DNA from: Brumimicrobium oceani
GTDB taxonomy: Bacteria; Bacteroidota; Bacteroidia; Flavobacteriales_D; Crocinitomicaceae
Reading direction: 5' to 3'
Assembly: GCF_003143775.1 (NCBI RefSeq)
Contig: NZ_QFRJ01000009.1
Location: forward strand, 1 to 64,000
Length of the DNA stretch: 64,000 nucleotides
Shown here one piece after another: positions 30,867-38,582 of the stretch (its first letter is position 1; each line of letters starts with the position of its first letter). Both the position numbers and the translations under genes were made by a program. A model generated the notes under the pieces. The model ran no database searches. It had not been told where the DNA came from and worked only from the letters and a program-made list of their open reading frames with translations.

Positions 30867-33323
30867 ATGGTAAAGTATCTACTTTTAATTTTCGGATTGG
30901 TATCATTTCCTTTGTTTGGTCAAATTTCTCAAACTTTAAAGGGAAGTGTCGTCGATTCTGAATCACAGTATCCATTAATCGGAGCTAAATTGACGTTAAT
31001 TTCTTCTGACTCTAGCATAATTATGCGCAACATGACAGATTTAGATGGCTTGTACAATTTTCAGGAGGTGCCCATCGGAAAGTATGAACTAATAGCGAGT
31101 TACAATTCCTATTTAAATTCTTACACCACTGTTACCGTAAACTCTGGAAGAGAAAGTATTGTTAACATTAAATTAAATGAAGATGTTGTTACGACAGAGG
31201 AAGTGAACATTATCGGAAGAAAAGTAGGGCAAGTCAACAATGAAATGGCAACAATTTCTGCCCGACAATTTAGTGTGGAAGAAACAAATCGATATGCTGG
31301 CTCCAGAGGTGATCCCGCAAGAATGGCCAGCAACTTCGCAGGAGTTCAAGGCGCAGATGACTCAAGGAATGACATTGTGGTGCGTGGGAATTCTCCAATT
31401 GGAATTCTATGGAAAGTGGAAGGAATTGATTTACCGAATCCAAATCATTTTGCGACATCGGGCTCAACAGGTGGCCCAGTGGCTATTTTGAACAATAAGA
31501 TTTTGGCCAACTCAGACTTCTTCATATCAGCATTTCCAGCAGATTATGGAAATTCAATTTCTGCGGTGTTTGATTTGAGATTAAGAAATGGAAACACTGA
31601 CAAACATGAATTTACGGGTCAATTTGGATTTTTAGGAACAGAAGTTCTTGCCGAAGGTCCAATTAATCGCGACAAACGTTCGAGCTACCTAGTAATGGGG
31701 CGTTACAGCACCTTAAGCATTTTTCAATCAATGAATATTCGAATAGGAACAGATGCTGTTCCTGCTTATGGAGACGGAGCTTTCAAACTTTCTTTTCCAT
31801 TGAAAAAAGGTGGACATATTGGGATTTTTGGAATTGGAGGAGCCTCTGATATTGCCATTAAAATATCTGATCAGAAAGAAATATCGGAGGAAGCTTTTGG
31901 TGAAGGAGATAGAGATCAATATTTCGGAACTGCAATGGGAGTTTTGGGTTTGAGTTATAAAAAACCAGTTTCCAGAAACACTTTCTTTAAGGCAACCATA
32001 GCCCAATCATACGACCAGCAAAAATCGCGTCATGATTTCCTAGAGCGAAGTATTGATACGAGCATAGTGGGCGGAGAGGAACAGTATGAAATCAGGACAG
32101 ACTCTATTTATCAACTGATGGGTTACAAATTTAAAACCTATAAAACTGCTCTTTATGCAAGTATCAATCACAAAATAAACAACAGGAATTTAATTCGCGC
32201 GGGAATTAATGTGGATGGCTATTATATTGTAAATAATGATTCTGTTTTAGATGTTACCAAGAGCTTTTTTGAAACACGCCACGATTACGAAGGTTTTAGC
32301 ACATTAATTCAGCCTTTTGTGCAATATAAATGGAAAATTAATGAGCGAATGGATTTTACCGCTGGAGTTCATAGTCAATATTTTTCGTTGAGCGACAGCT
32401 GGAGTTATGCGGAACCAAGATTAGGTTGGCAATGGAGGCTACAAAACGGACAACAGTTTAGCGCTGGAGCAGGACTACATTCACAAATGCAACCGACTTA
32501 TCAATATACATATCAGCAGGTGAATACCGAAGGAGAAATGCGCAGGTTAAATGAAGACATGGATTTCACAAAGAGTTTTCACAGTGCAGTTGGTTATCAA
32601 AAGAATTTTAAAAGCAATTTAACCTTAAAGTCAGAAGTTTATTATCAACACCTCTATAATATTCCAGTAAACACTTATGCTTCCTCGTTTAGCTTAATCA
32701 ATCAAGGTTCTGGATTCCAACGATTTTTCCCAGATGAATTGGTGAATGAAGGAACGGGTACAAATTATGGAGTTGAGGTGTCAGTTCAGAAATATTTTAA
32801 TAAATCATTCTTTTTCTTAGCGACCGGTTCACTTTTTGAATCGAAATACAAAGGAAGTGATGGAATTGAGAGAAACACAGATTTCAACGGGAATTACGCT
32901 GTTAACTTTCTTGCTGGAAAAGAATTCAAGATTAATGATAGAAATATGATTTCTGCAGGATTTAAGGTGACTGCTGCAGGAGGAAGAAGATATGGTTATG
33001 TTGATATTGCAAAAACCGAAATAAACAGCGAACTGGTGTTTAAAGACTCTTTGTTCAACACACGTCAATTTAAAGATTATTTCAGGTTAGATTTAAAAGT
33101 GACTTACGTTCTAAATACAGAGAAATTAACGCACGAAATTGGACTAGACTTAGTCAACATTTTAAATACGGAAAATATCTTAGCCTTGAGTTATGCACCT
33201 AATTTAGCCGACCCAACTCAAGACCCGATTGCACAAAGATATCAATTGGGCTTTCTCCCGATATTTTATTATAAAGTAGATTTTAGTTTTTCTAAAGGAC
33301 CACGGGGTGGAAGCTCGCGATAG
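30867..33323 (+). CDS. TonB-dependent receptor with carboxypeptidase-like regulatory domain
   Basis: An 818-residue outer-membrane receptor. After the signal peptide (MVKYLLLIFGLVSFPLFGQ) comes a CarboxypepD_reg-like domain (LKGSVVDSESQYPLIGAKLT, residues 25-105), a plug domain with DIVVRGNSPIGILWKVEGID around residue 170, and a C-terminal beta-barrel of alternating aromatic strands. A classical TonB box is not obvious. The substrate cannot be told; the upstream solute-binding lipoprotein suggests peptide-like or siderophore-like cargo. The barrel is slightly short compared with SusC-type proteins (about 1000 residues). Confidence 0.93.
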   Translation: MVKYLLLIFGLVSFPLFGQISQTLKGSVVDSESQYPLIGAKLTLISSDSSIIMRNMTDLDGLYNFQEVPIGKYELIASYNSYLNSYTTVTVNSGRESIVNIKLNEDVVTTEEVNIIGRKVGQVNNEMATISARQFSVEETNRYAGSRGDPARMASNFAGVQGADDSRNDIVVRGNSPIGILWKVEGIDLPNPNHFATSGSTGGPVAILNNKILANSDFFISAFPADYGNSISAVFDLRLRNGNTDKHEFTGQFGFLGTEVLAEGPINRDKRSSYLVMGRYSTLSIFQSMNIRIGTDAVPAYGDGAFKLSFPLKKGGHIGIFGIGGASDIAIKISDQKEISEEAFGEGDRDQYFGTAMGVLGLSYKKPVSRNTFFKATIAQSYDQQKSRHDFLERSIDTSIVGGEEQYEIRTDSIYQLMGYKFKTYKTALYASINHKINNRNLIRAGINVDGYYIVNNDSVLDVTKSFFETRHDYEGFSTLIQPFVQYKWKINERMDFTAGVHSQYFSLSDSWSYAEPRLGWQWRLQNGQQFSAGAGLHSQMQPTYQYTYQQVNTEGEMRRLNEDMDFTKSFHSAVGYQKNFKSNLTLKSEVYYQHLYNIPVNTYASSFSLINQGSGFQRFFPDELVNEGTGTNYGVEVSVQKYFNKSFFFLATGSLFESKYKGSDGIERNTDFNGNYAVNFLAGKEFKINDRNMISAGFKVTAAGGRRYGYVDIAKTEINSELVFKDSLFNTRQFKDYFRLDLKVTYVLNTEKLTHEIGLDLVNILNTENILALSYAPNLADPTQDPIAQRYQLGFLPIFYYKVDFSFSKGPRGGSSR

Positions 33324-33340
33324 ATAAAAACTAAAATCAA

Positions 33341-33562
33341 TTACGAATTAGAGAAATTACGAATTACGAATTCGGTGTTGTATTGAACCACTGCTTTGTA
33401 ATGGTTGAGGAATTTTCTAACGAAAATTAAGTGAAGAAGATAGTGATTTTCTTCTAATATTCCAGGAGTTACAAACTCTCAGTAACACTCGCGGCAACAT
33501 ATTCGAAATTCCCCAATACGAAATTCCCGCATTCGTAATTCGTAATTCGTAATTCGTAATTA
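33341..33562. repeat. Intergenic element with TACGAAT / ATTCGTA inverted arms
   Basis: The left side carries TTACGAATTA and ATTACGAATTACGAATT (33341-33371) and the right side four perfect copies of the heptamer ATTCGTA (33531-33558) that run up to the esterase stop codon. The arms are inverted relative to each other and enclose about 160 nt with no gene. The same motif recurs at 35127-35165 and 19037. Confidence 0.8.
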
Positions 33563-34690
33563 TCTAACTATTGCTTTTTGAGTTGTTACTTTTCCTTTCG
33601 AATGAATCTTAACAAAATAGATTCCAGGCTTAACACTTGTGAAAGTAAGTGATTTATCGACATTGTTTAGCGATCTTAATATTTGCCCTTGAGCTGAGAT
33701 GATTTCTAATTGATCTATGCTTTGATTGATATCGATATTAATGGTTCCGTTGGAAGGATTTGGATAGATGTTAACGATTTTATCTAATTGATTTTCTTCT
33801 TTGGCACTTAATAATTCAGCTGAATTAAATTGACTGAAAAATCTCCAAATTACAGTGCTGGCGTCAAAATCGTGATTAGTAACACCAATATCAAAAATAG
33901 CGCCTGGCCATGTATGACCTCCATCTACTATTTTGTAATGTTCAACTGTAGCGCCGTTAGTGCCATTTTCGTAGAGATAATGTTCTGCGGTGCAATTATC
34001 TGTTGGGTCGATGTCTGGTAGCTGCGTTACTACCGGGGATGTATTGGTGTTTGTTTGAGCCACCCAATGGTCTACCACATTCGGAACCGATGCAAAAGTA
34101 ATGTTTCCATTATAAGGAACTACGGCGTCATCCGTACCATGAATCGACATTGTTGGAACAGGTTTTGTGGGTGTACAACCCGCTAGCTGACTAGCATCCA
34201 TCGTTCCTGTCACAGATGCAATTGCCGTTATTTTATCAGATAAATTACAGGCTAAATAATAGCTCATAAAACCACCATTACTCATCCCTGTTGAATAAAC
34301 ACGATTTGTATTGATTTCATAATTCGTGCTTATTTCATCAATTAAATCAGAAAGAAAGCCCAAATCATCTGCTCCAGCGGGTACAAAGAAATTCCAATAG
34401 CGCTCTCCCGTTGGGTCCAAAGTCCCGTTGGGAACAGCCATTATAAAATTGGCCGTATCGGCAATGTCCCGAAATTCTCCATAGAAAATTTGTTCTAGCA
34501 TTGACGAGCCATAGCCATGTAAATTGAGCAACAAAGGATATTCTGTTTGTCCGTCGTAAGCTTGCGGAACATACAAAATATACTCACGATTTATTCCATT
34601 ATGCTCTAAGGTTAAATTGCTTTGCGTTCCTGTTTGTGCAGAAAGTATATTCGATAAAAAAAGTGAAAGTAAAAGGAGAAGATGTTTCAT
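33560..34690 (-). CDS. Secreted alpha/beta-hydrolase esterase (LpqC/PHB-depolymerase-like) with T9SS sorting domain
   Basis: A 376-residue secreted hydrolase. Signal peptide MKHLLLLLSLFLSNILSAQ is followed by the LpqC/feruloyl-esterase-like fold: YPLLLNLHGYGSSM (oxyanion region), nucleophile S137 in GMSNGG, Asp at about 187 in HGTDDAVVPY and His 259 in DGGHTWPG. A type A sorting domain (IVNIYPNPSNGTINIDI) covers the last 75 residues, so the enzyme is exported through T9SS and probably surface-bound. Likely substrates are polymer esters such as feruloyl or acetyl groups on polysaccharides, or short polyesters; the exact one is unknown. Confidence 0.92.
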   Translation of the reverse strand: MKHLLLLLSLFLSNILSAQTGTQSNLTLEHNGINREYILYVPQAYDGQTEYPLLLNLHGYGSSMLEQIFYGEFRDIADTANFIMAVPNGTLDPTGERYWNFFVPAGADDLGFLSDLIDEISTNYEINTNRVYSTGMSNGGFMSYYLACNLSDKITAIASVTGTMDASQLAGCTPTKPVPTMSIHGTDDAVVPYNGNITFASVPNVVDHWVAQTNTNTSPVVTQLPDIDPTDNCTAEHYLYENGTNGATVEHYKIVDGGHTWPGAIFDIGVTNHDFDASTVIWRFFSQFNSAELLSAKEENQLDKIVNIYPNPSNGTINIDINQSIDQLEIISAQGQILRSLNNVDKSLTFTSVKPGIYFVKIHSKGKVTTQKAIVR

Positions 34691-34768
34691 GTTTCAGTAT
34701 TTATGGCAGATGAATATACAGCAAAAAATTAAAAATTCCATAGCTTTACGAGAGTAAAACGAAGAAAA

Positions 34769-35071
34769 ATGCAGAAACTTACTTTATACGAAGATATTTT
34801 TGATGATTTAGAAAAAGGCAAGCGCACCACAATTCGAAAAGGCCGCAGGAATATTGAACTTGGTGAATTATTGCTTGAAAGTACTGATATCCAACGTAAA
34901 AAGATAGTTGACGTAAAAATGGTTTATTACTCACGACTGGAATCTGTAAAAAAGACAGACTTAGAGAATGACGGTTTCACAGACCACCAGGACATGTGGG
35001 AAAAAATGCAGCGTTTCAATCCTGATATTGGATTGGAAGACGAGGTTACCGTTGTAATTTTTAATGTTTAA
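34769..35071 (+). CDS. ASCH-domain-like small protein
   Basis: A 100-residue protein beginning MQKLTLYEDIFDDLEKGKRT with TTIRKGRR, which matches the ASCH/YqfB-like beta-barrel pattern of a short substrate-binding loop (KGKRTTIRKG) followed by strands. Family members include small RNA-binding or nucleoside-hydrolysing proteins such as YqfB. It stands alone, with a hairpin element on its 3' side. Assignment to ASCH is by pattern only, so function is uncertain. Confidence 0.68.
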   Translation: MQKLTLYEDIFDDLEKGKRTTIRKGRRNIELGELLLESTDIQRKKIVDVKMVYYSRLESVKKTDLENDGFTDHQDMWEKMQRFNPDIGLEDEVTVVIFNV

Positions 35072-35126
35072 TTATTAATGTTTAACGTGGTTGGGGCGGC
35101 TGTGTGAATTAAGTATTTTGAATGGT

Positions 35127-35165
35127 AAATTACGAATTCGTGTTGTTGACCAAAATTCGTAATTT
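35127..35165. repeat. Hairpin element of the TACGAATT family
   Basis: AAATTACGAATT (35127-35138) and AATTCGTAATTT (35154-35165) are a perfect 12-bp inverted repeat with a 15-nt loop. It lies between two convergent gene ends (34769-35071 plus, 35181-36578 minus), so it may serve as a bidirectional terminator, and it shares its core with 33341-33562. Confidence 0.8.
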
Positions 35166-35180
35166 GTAATTAATTACTCT

Positions 35181-36578
35181 TTAGCACTTTTCACATATAG
35201 ATTTATCTTTTTCGAGCTCTGTAAAATGTTCTGCTACGAAGTTTTCTAGTTTTTTGAAAAAGAGTAGAATGTCATCATGGCTATTTTGTGCATTGATGGT
35301 TACGAATCTGATAAATTCATCCTCTTGGAATCTTCCATAACCCACCATGAGTTCTGCGTGCTCATTGAGCTTTGTACAAATATCTTTTGCTGAAATGTTT
35401 TTATAATTGAAACACACAGAAATAGAATCATCATAGCTATACAATTGATAATCTGGATGATTTCTTACGTAATCTCTTGCGGTATCAGCCAAATCGAATT
35501 GATGATCAACAATTTTTTCTAATCCTTTTGTTCCCACGCTTTTCCATAAAGTCCAAAATTTCAAAGCATCATTTCTTCTACCGCATTGCAATGAAGTTTT
35601 CCCTGGATTAAATTCATCTTCATCGGTTTGGAAAAGGTATTCCGCATCATTTGCAAATGAATCTCGCAGGTGTTTTTTATCTTTTACCACAATAATGGAA
35701 CAAGTTAAAGGTGTTCCAATCATTTTGTGTGCATTAAAACTGAAAGAATCGACGTTTTCAAGGCCTTTTAGGTGGTGCTTGTACTTTTCGCTAAAAATTA
35801 CAGAGCCACAATATGCGCCATCTACATGAATCCAAACACTGTGTTTTTTACATACCGCGTCAATTTCTTCAACGTTATCAAAAGCGCCTAAAACCGTTGT
35901 GCCCGCAGTAACATTTACCATTACAGGATAAAATCCATCTTCAATATCTTTAGCGATTGCCTTATTTAATTCAGAGGGAATCATCTCCCCTACTTTGTTC
36001 ACAGGAATATATCTTACATTGTTTCTTCCAATTCCAGAAAAAGAAGCATTTTTTGGAATACTGTAGTGAGATTCAATCGAAGTATAAACGGTCATTTTTT
36101 GTTGAACTCCTGCAAAGCGAATTTTCGAATTAAAAGCATCTCTTGCCATTAGCATAGACATAAAATTCGTCATAGAGCCACCTGTAGCGAATGTCCCATC
36201 AGCACTTTCGTCCCAACCGATTATTTCACAAACTTTTCGTAGAACAATTTTCTCTACTCCTACCTGAGCACCAGCAGCTTTATAAGTGTACATGCTATTA
36301 TTGAGCAAAACCGCCAATAATTCTCCTAAAACGGCCTTCTCATTTCTTCCACCATATAATTGATTGAAGAATGCATTTGTTGCTGTTCTTGGAGAAGCCA
36401 TCACCAGTTCTTTCAACTTTTGAAGATGGGTTTCATCGTCGATTGGTTGGTCTACAAGTGACAAATCTAGTTGATCAAACAATTGATCTGCAGGAATATA
36501 ATCCACTACAGGATTAACTTTCTCGTCGGCTAATAAATCTGATGCTAATGATTGAAAAACGGCTAATGCTTTTTCCAT
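35181..36578 (-). CDS. PLP-dependent group II decarboxylase
   Basis: A 465-residue pyridoxal-phosphate enzyme of the aromatic/glutamate/diaminobutyrate decarboxylase family. The Schiff-base lysine is K285 in SFNAHKMIG, preceded by the cofactor-binding HVDGAYCGSV; GTFATGGSMTNFMSM and VNVTAGTTVLGAFD are also family motifs. Typical relatives act on L-2,4-diaminobutyrate, sulfinoalanine or aspartate; I cannot choose. It is transcribed alone from a TACTTTTG box about 100 nt upstream, ending at the hairpin element. Confidence 0.92.
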   Translation of the reverse strand: MEKALAVFQSLASDLLADEKVNPVVDYIPADQLFDQLDLSLVDQPIDDETHLQKLKELVMASPRTATNAFFNQLYGGRNEKAVLGELLAVLLNNSMYTYKAAGAQVGVEKIVLRKVCEIIGWDESADGTFATGGSMTNFMSMLMARDAFNSKIRFAGVQQKMTVYTSIESHYSIPKNASFSGIGRNNVRYIPVNKVGEMIPSELNKAIAKDIEDGFYPVMVNVTAGTTVLGAFDNVEEIDAVCKKHSVWIHVDGAYCGSVIFSEKYKHHLKGLENVDSFSFNAHKMIGTPLTCSIIVVKDKKHLRDSFANDAEYLFQTDEDEFNPGKTSLQCGRRNDALKFWTLWKSVGTKGLEKIVDHQFDLADTARDYVRNHPDYQLYSYDDSISVCFNYKNISAKDICTKLNEHAELMVGYGRFQEDEFIRFVTINAQNSHDDILLFFKKLENFVAEHFTELEKDKSICEKC

Positions 36579-36682
36579 AATATTTTATGCTGTTTCGGCG
36601 GAAACCCAGTAAAAGCTAATGTTTTATTGAATTCTCTCTAGCGAAATTTTAATCGTTATTGGGTTCTCTCTAAAATAAGGCA

Positions 36683-36690
36683 CAAAAGTA
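36683..36690 (-). promoter_or_regulatory. Candidate -7 box for the PLP decarboxylase
   Basis: The minus strand reads TACTTTTG (TAnnTTTG). It lies 104 nt before the start codon; the -33 element is weak. Confidence 0.5.
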
Positions 36691-36829
36691 CGGTTTTTAG
36701 TTGAAAAACGATAAAAATAGTTTGTTCTTGAATTGGAATAAAAGTGAATCGCATATTTGTTTATTTCTGTTCTAAGAATAGCTGCTTTTTTGGTTGATCA
36801 CAAACCCTATACTATTCGTAGAATATTAA

Positions 36830-36837
36830 TATCTTTG
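36830..36837 (+). promoter_or_regulatory. Candidate -7 box for the glycosyltransferase
   Basis: TATCTTTG fits TAnnTTTG and ends 12 nt before the ATG, so the leader would be only about 6 nt. A -33 TTG at proper spacing is not clear. Confidence 0.55.
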
Positions 36838-36849
36838 CGCACTGGATTT

Positions 36850-37974
36850 ATGAAAATAGGCGTAAACACAAGGTTTTTACTTAAAAACAAAATGGAAGGT
36901 TTTGGGTGGTACACCTATGAAACAATGTTGAGAATAACTCAGCAACACCCTGAACATGAATTCATTTTCTTTTTTGACCGACCTTTTGATCAAAAGTTTA
37001 TTTTTTCAGATAACATTACTCCTGTGGTCGTGAGTCCGCCAGCTAGACATACCATTTTACAGAAGATTTGGTTTGACTACTCTATTCCGAGGGCATTAAA
37101 AAAATACAATTGTGATCTTTTTGTTTCTCCAGATGGGTATTTATCATTAAAGACAGATGTTCCACAATTGGCGGTAATTCACGATTTAAACTTCGAACAT
37201 AATCCGCAAGACGTTCCTAAAAATGTTTTGAGGTTTTACAAAACTCGTTTTCCACTATTTGCTGAAAAGGCTGCTAGAATTTGTACTGTTTCTGATTTTT
37301 CTAAGCAGGATATCATGAAAACTTATGGTATTTCTGGGGACAAGATTGATGTGACGCATAATGGAGTTTCGGACGCCTTTCAGCTGGTTGAAGAGCGTAA
37401 AAAACAAGAAGTTCGTGCAAAATACACCAATGGAGAACCTTATATTGTTTTTGTTGGAGCTATCCATAAACGAAAAAACGTTCAACGCTTAATTGAGGCC
37501 TACAGAAATCTCAAAACAGAACAAAATATACCTCATCACTTGTTACTAGTGGGAGAGCCTATGTGGAATAGTGAGGCCATAAAGGTCGAGGAGGAAATGA
37601 AATCTTTTATTCATTTTACGGGGCATGTTTCTTTGGATAAGCTTGCCGAAGTGATGGGAAGCGCGACGTGCTTGGCTTTTGTGAGTTACTTTGAGGGTTT
37701 TGGTATTCCGCTGGTTGAGGCTATGCAAGCGGGTGTTCCTATTTTGGCGGGGAATAAAACTTCACTTCCTGAGATTGGTGGTGATGCTGTATTGTATTGT
37801 AATCCGCATTCTGTGTCCTCTATTCAAAATCAATTGCATTTACTGTTGACTGATGGAGAGTTGAGGGATGATTTGATTGAAAAAGGTAGGGAGAGAGCAA
37901 AGGATTTTTCTTGGGATTATACGGCTAGGGATTTGTGGAAATCGGTGTTGAAGGTGATTGGTGAGGGTCGCTGA
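36850..37974 (+). CDS. Glycosyltransferase family 1 (GT4-type)
   Basis: The ATG at 36850 is used because the family begins MKIGVNTRFLLKNKMEGFGW; an upstream TTG would add 31 unlike residues and overlap the promoter box. The 374-residue protein has two Rossmann domains, with YIVFVGAIHKRKNVQRLIEA starting the C-terminal one, and the sugar-nucleotide-binding motif FVSYFEGFGIPLVEAMQAGVP near residue 275-295, including the retaining-GT4 EGFGIPLVE signature. It probably adds a sugar to a surface polysaccharide or lipid. No other glycan genes adjoin it. Confidence 0.95.
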   Translation: MKIGVNTRFLLKNKMEGFGWYTYETMLRITQQHPEHEFIFFFDRPFDQKFIFSDNITPVVVSPPARHTILQKIWFDYSIPRALKKYNCDLFVSPDGYLSLKTDVPQLAVIHDLNFEHNPQDVPKNVLRFYKTRFPLFAEKAARICTVSDFSKQDIMKTYGISGDKIDVTHNGVSDAFQLVEERKKQEVRAKYTNGEPYIVFVGAIHKRKNVQRLIEAYRNLKTEQNIPHHLLLVGEPMWNSEAIKVEEEMKSFIHFTGHVSLDKLAEVMGSATCLAFVSYFEGFGIPLVEAMQAGVPILAGNKTSLPEIGGDAVLYCNPHSVSSIQNQLHLLLTDGELRDDLIEKGRERAKDFSWDYTARDLWKSVLKVIGEGR

Positions 37975-38420
37975 CGCTCGTGTTTCTCCCGCGGAATTTC
38001 CCGGATTTCGCAGATGTTTTTTTGGGTCGCTTCGCTCTTGTTTTTCACGCGGATTTTCGTAGATTACGCAGATGTTTTTTTGGGTCGCTTCGCTCTTGTT
38101 TTTCACGCGGATTTTCGCAGATTTCGCAGATGTTTTTTTGGGTCGCTTCGCTCATGTTTTCCCGCGGATTTTCGCAGATTTCGCAGATGTTTTTTTGGGT
38201 CGCTTCGCTCATGTTTTTCACGCAGAATTTCGCAGACTTTATTTTGGGTCGCTTCGCTCTTGTTTTTCACGCGGATTTTCGCAGATTTCGCAGATGTTTT
38301 TTTGGGTCGCTTCGCTCATGTTTTTCACGCAGAATTTCGCAGACTTTATTTTGGGTCGCTTCGCTCATGTTTTCCCGCGGATTTTCGCAGATTACGCAGA
38401 TTTTATTTTGTTGGGTGATG
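37966..38420 (+). repeat. Tandem intergenic CGCAGAT / GGGTCGCTTCGCTC repeat array
   Basis: The word GGGTCGCTTCGCTC occurs seven times, starting at 38024, 38082, 38140, 38197, 38246, 38304 and 38353, with a diverged copy at 37966. Steps are mostly 58 nt, with two of 49 where the CGCAGATGTTTTTT part is shortened. Each unit also carries GCGGATTTTCGCAGATT-type words. The array overlaps the 3' end of the glycosyltransferase gene. The long open frames it produces in three frames are artefacts of the repeat. Confidence 0.92.
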
Positions 38421-38582
38421 GTGGGTTTGTGAAATGTTTTTCGCTCTCTTTTTCTTTCTGATATAGGGTGTTTATCTTATTATAACTCTGATAATTCTAC
38501 ATCAAAAAAAATGCGGTACTCCAATTCGAAGCACCGCATTTTTTGTAGTATAACTTTCAACCTTAAATTCTAAACAACTGAA
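37975..38582. other. Convergent intergenic region holding the array and a terminator
   Basis: The glycosyltransferase (plus) and RND transporter (minus) converge here. The stretch holds the tandem array and, at 38506-38544, a hairpin terminator; 38421-38505 shows nothing further. Confidence 0.7.
38506..38544 (-). terminator. Hairpin terminator at the RND-gene end
   Basis: ATGCGGT (38511-38517) pairs with ACCGCAT (38533-38539); an A run on the left and T run on the right extend the stem and would make it work on both strands. It lies 39 nt past the RND stop. Confidence 0.85.

Noticed and set aside
33531..33558. CRISPR array from the ATTCGTA repeats
   Set aside because: The repeats are 7 nt with no spacers.
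37980..38461. Three overlapping open frames of 129-150 codons inside the repeat array
   Set aside because: They occur in three frames at once, consist only of translated repeat units and have no start or domain support; stops are missing only because the repeat lacks them.
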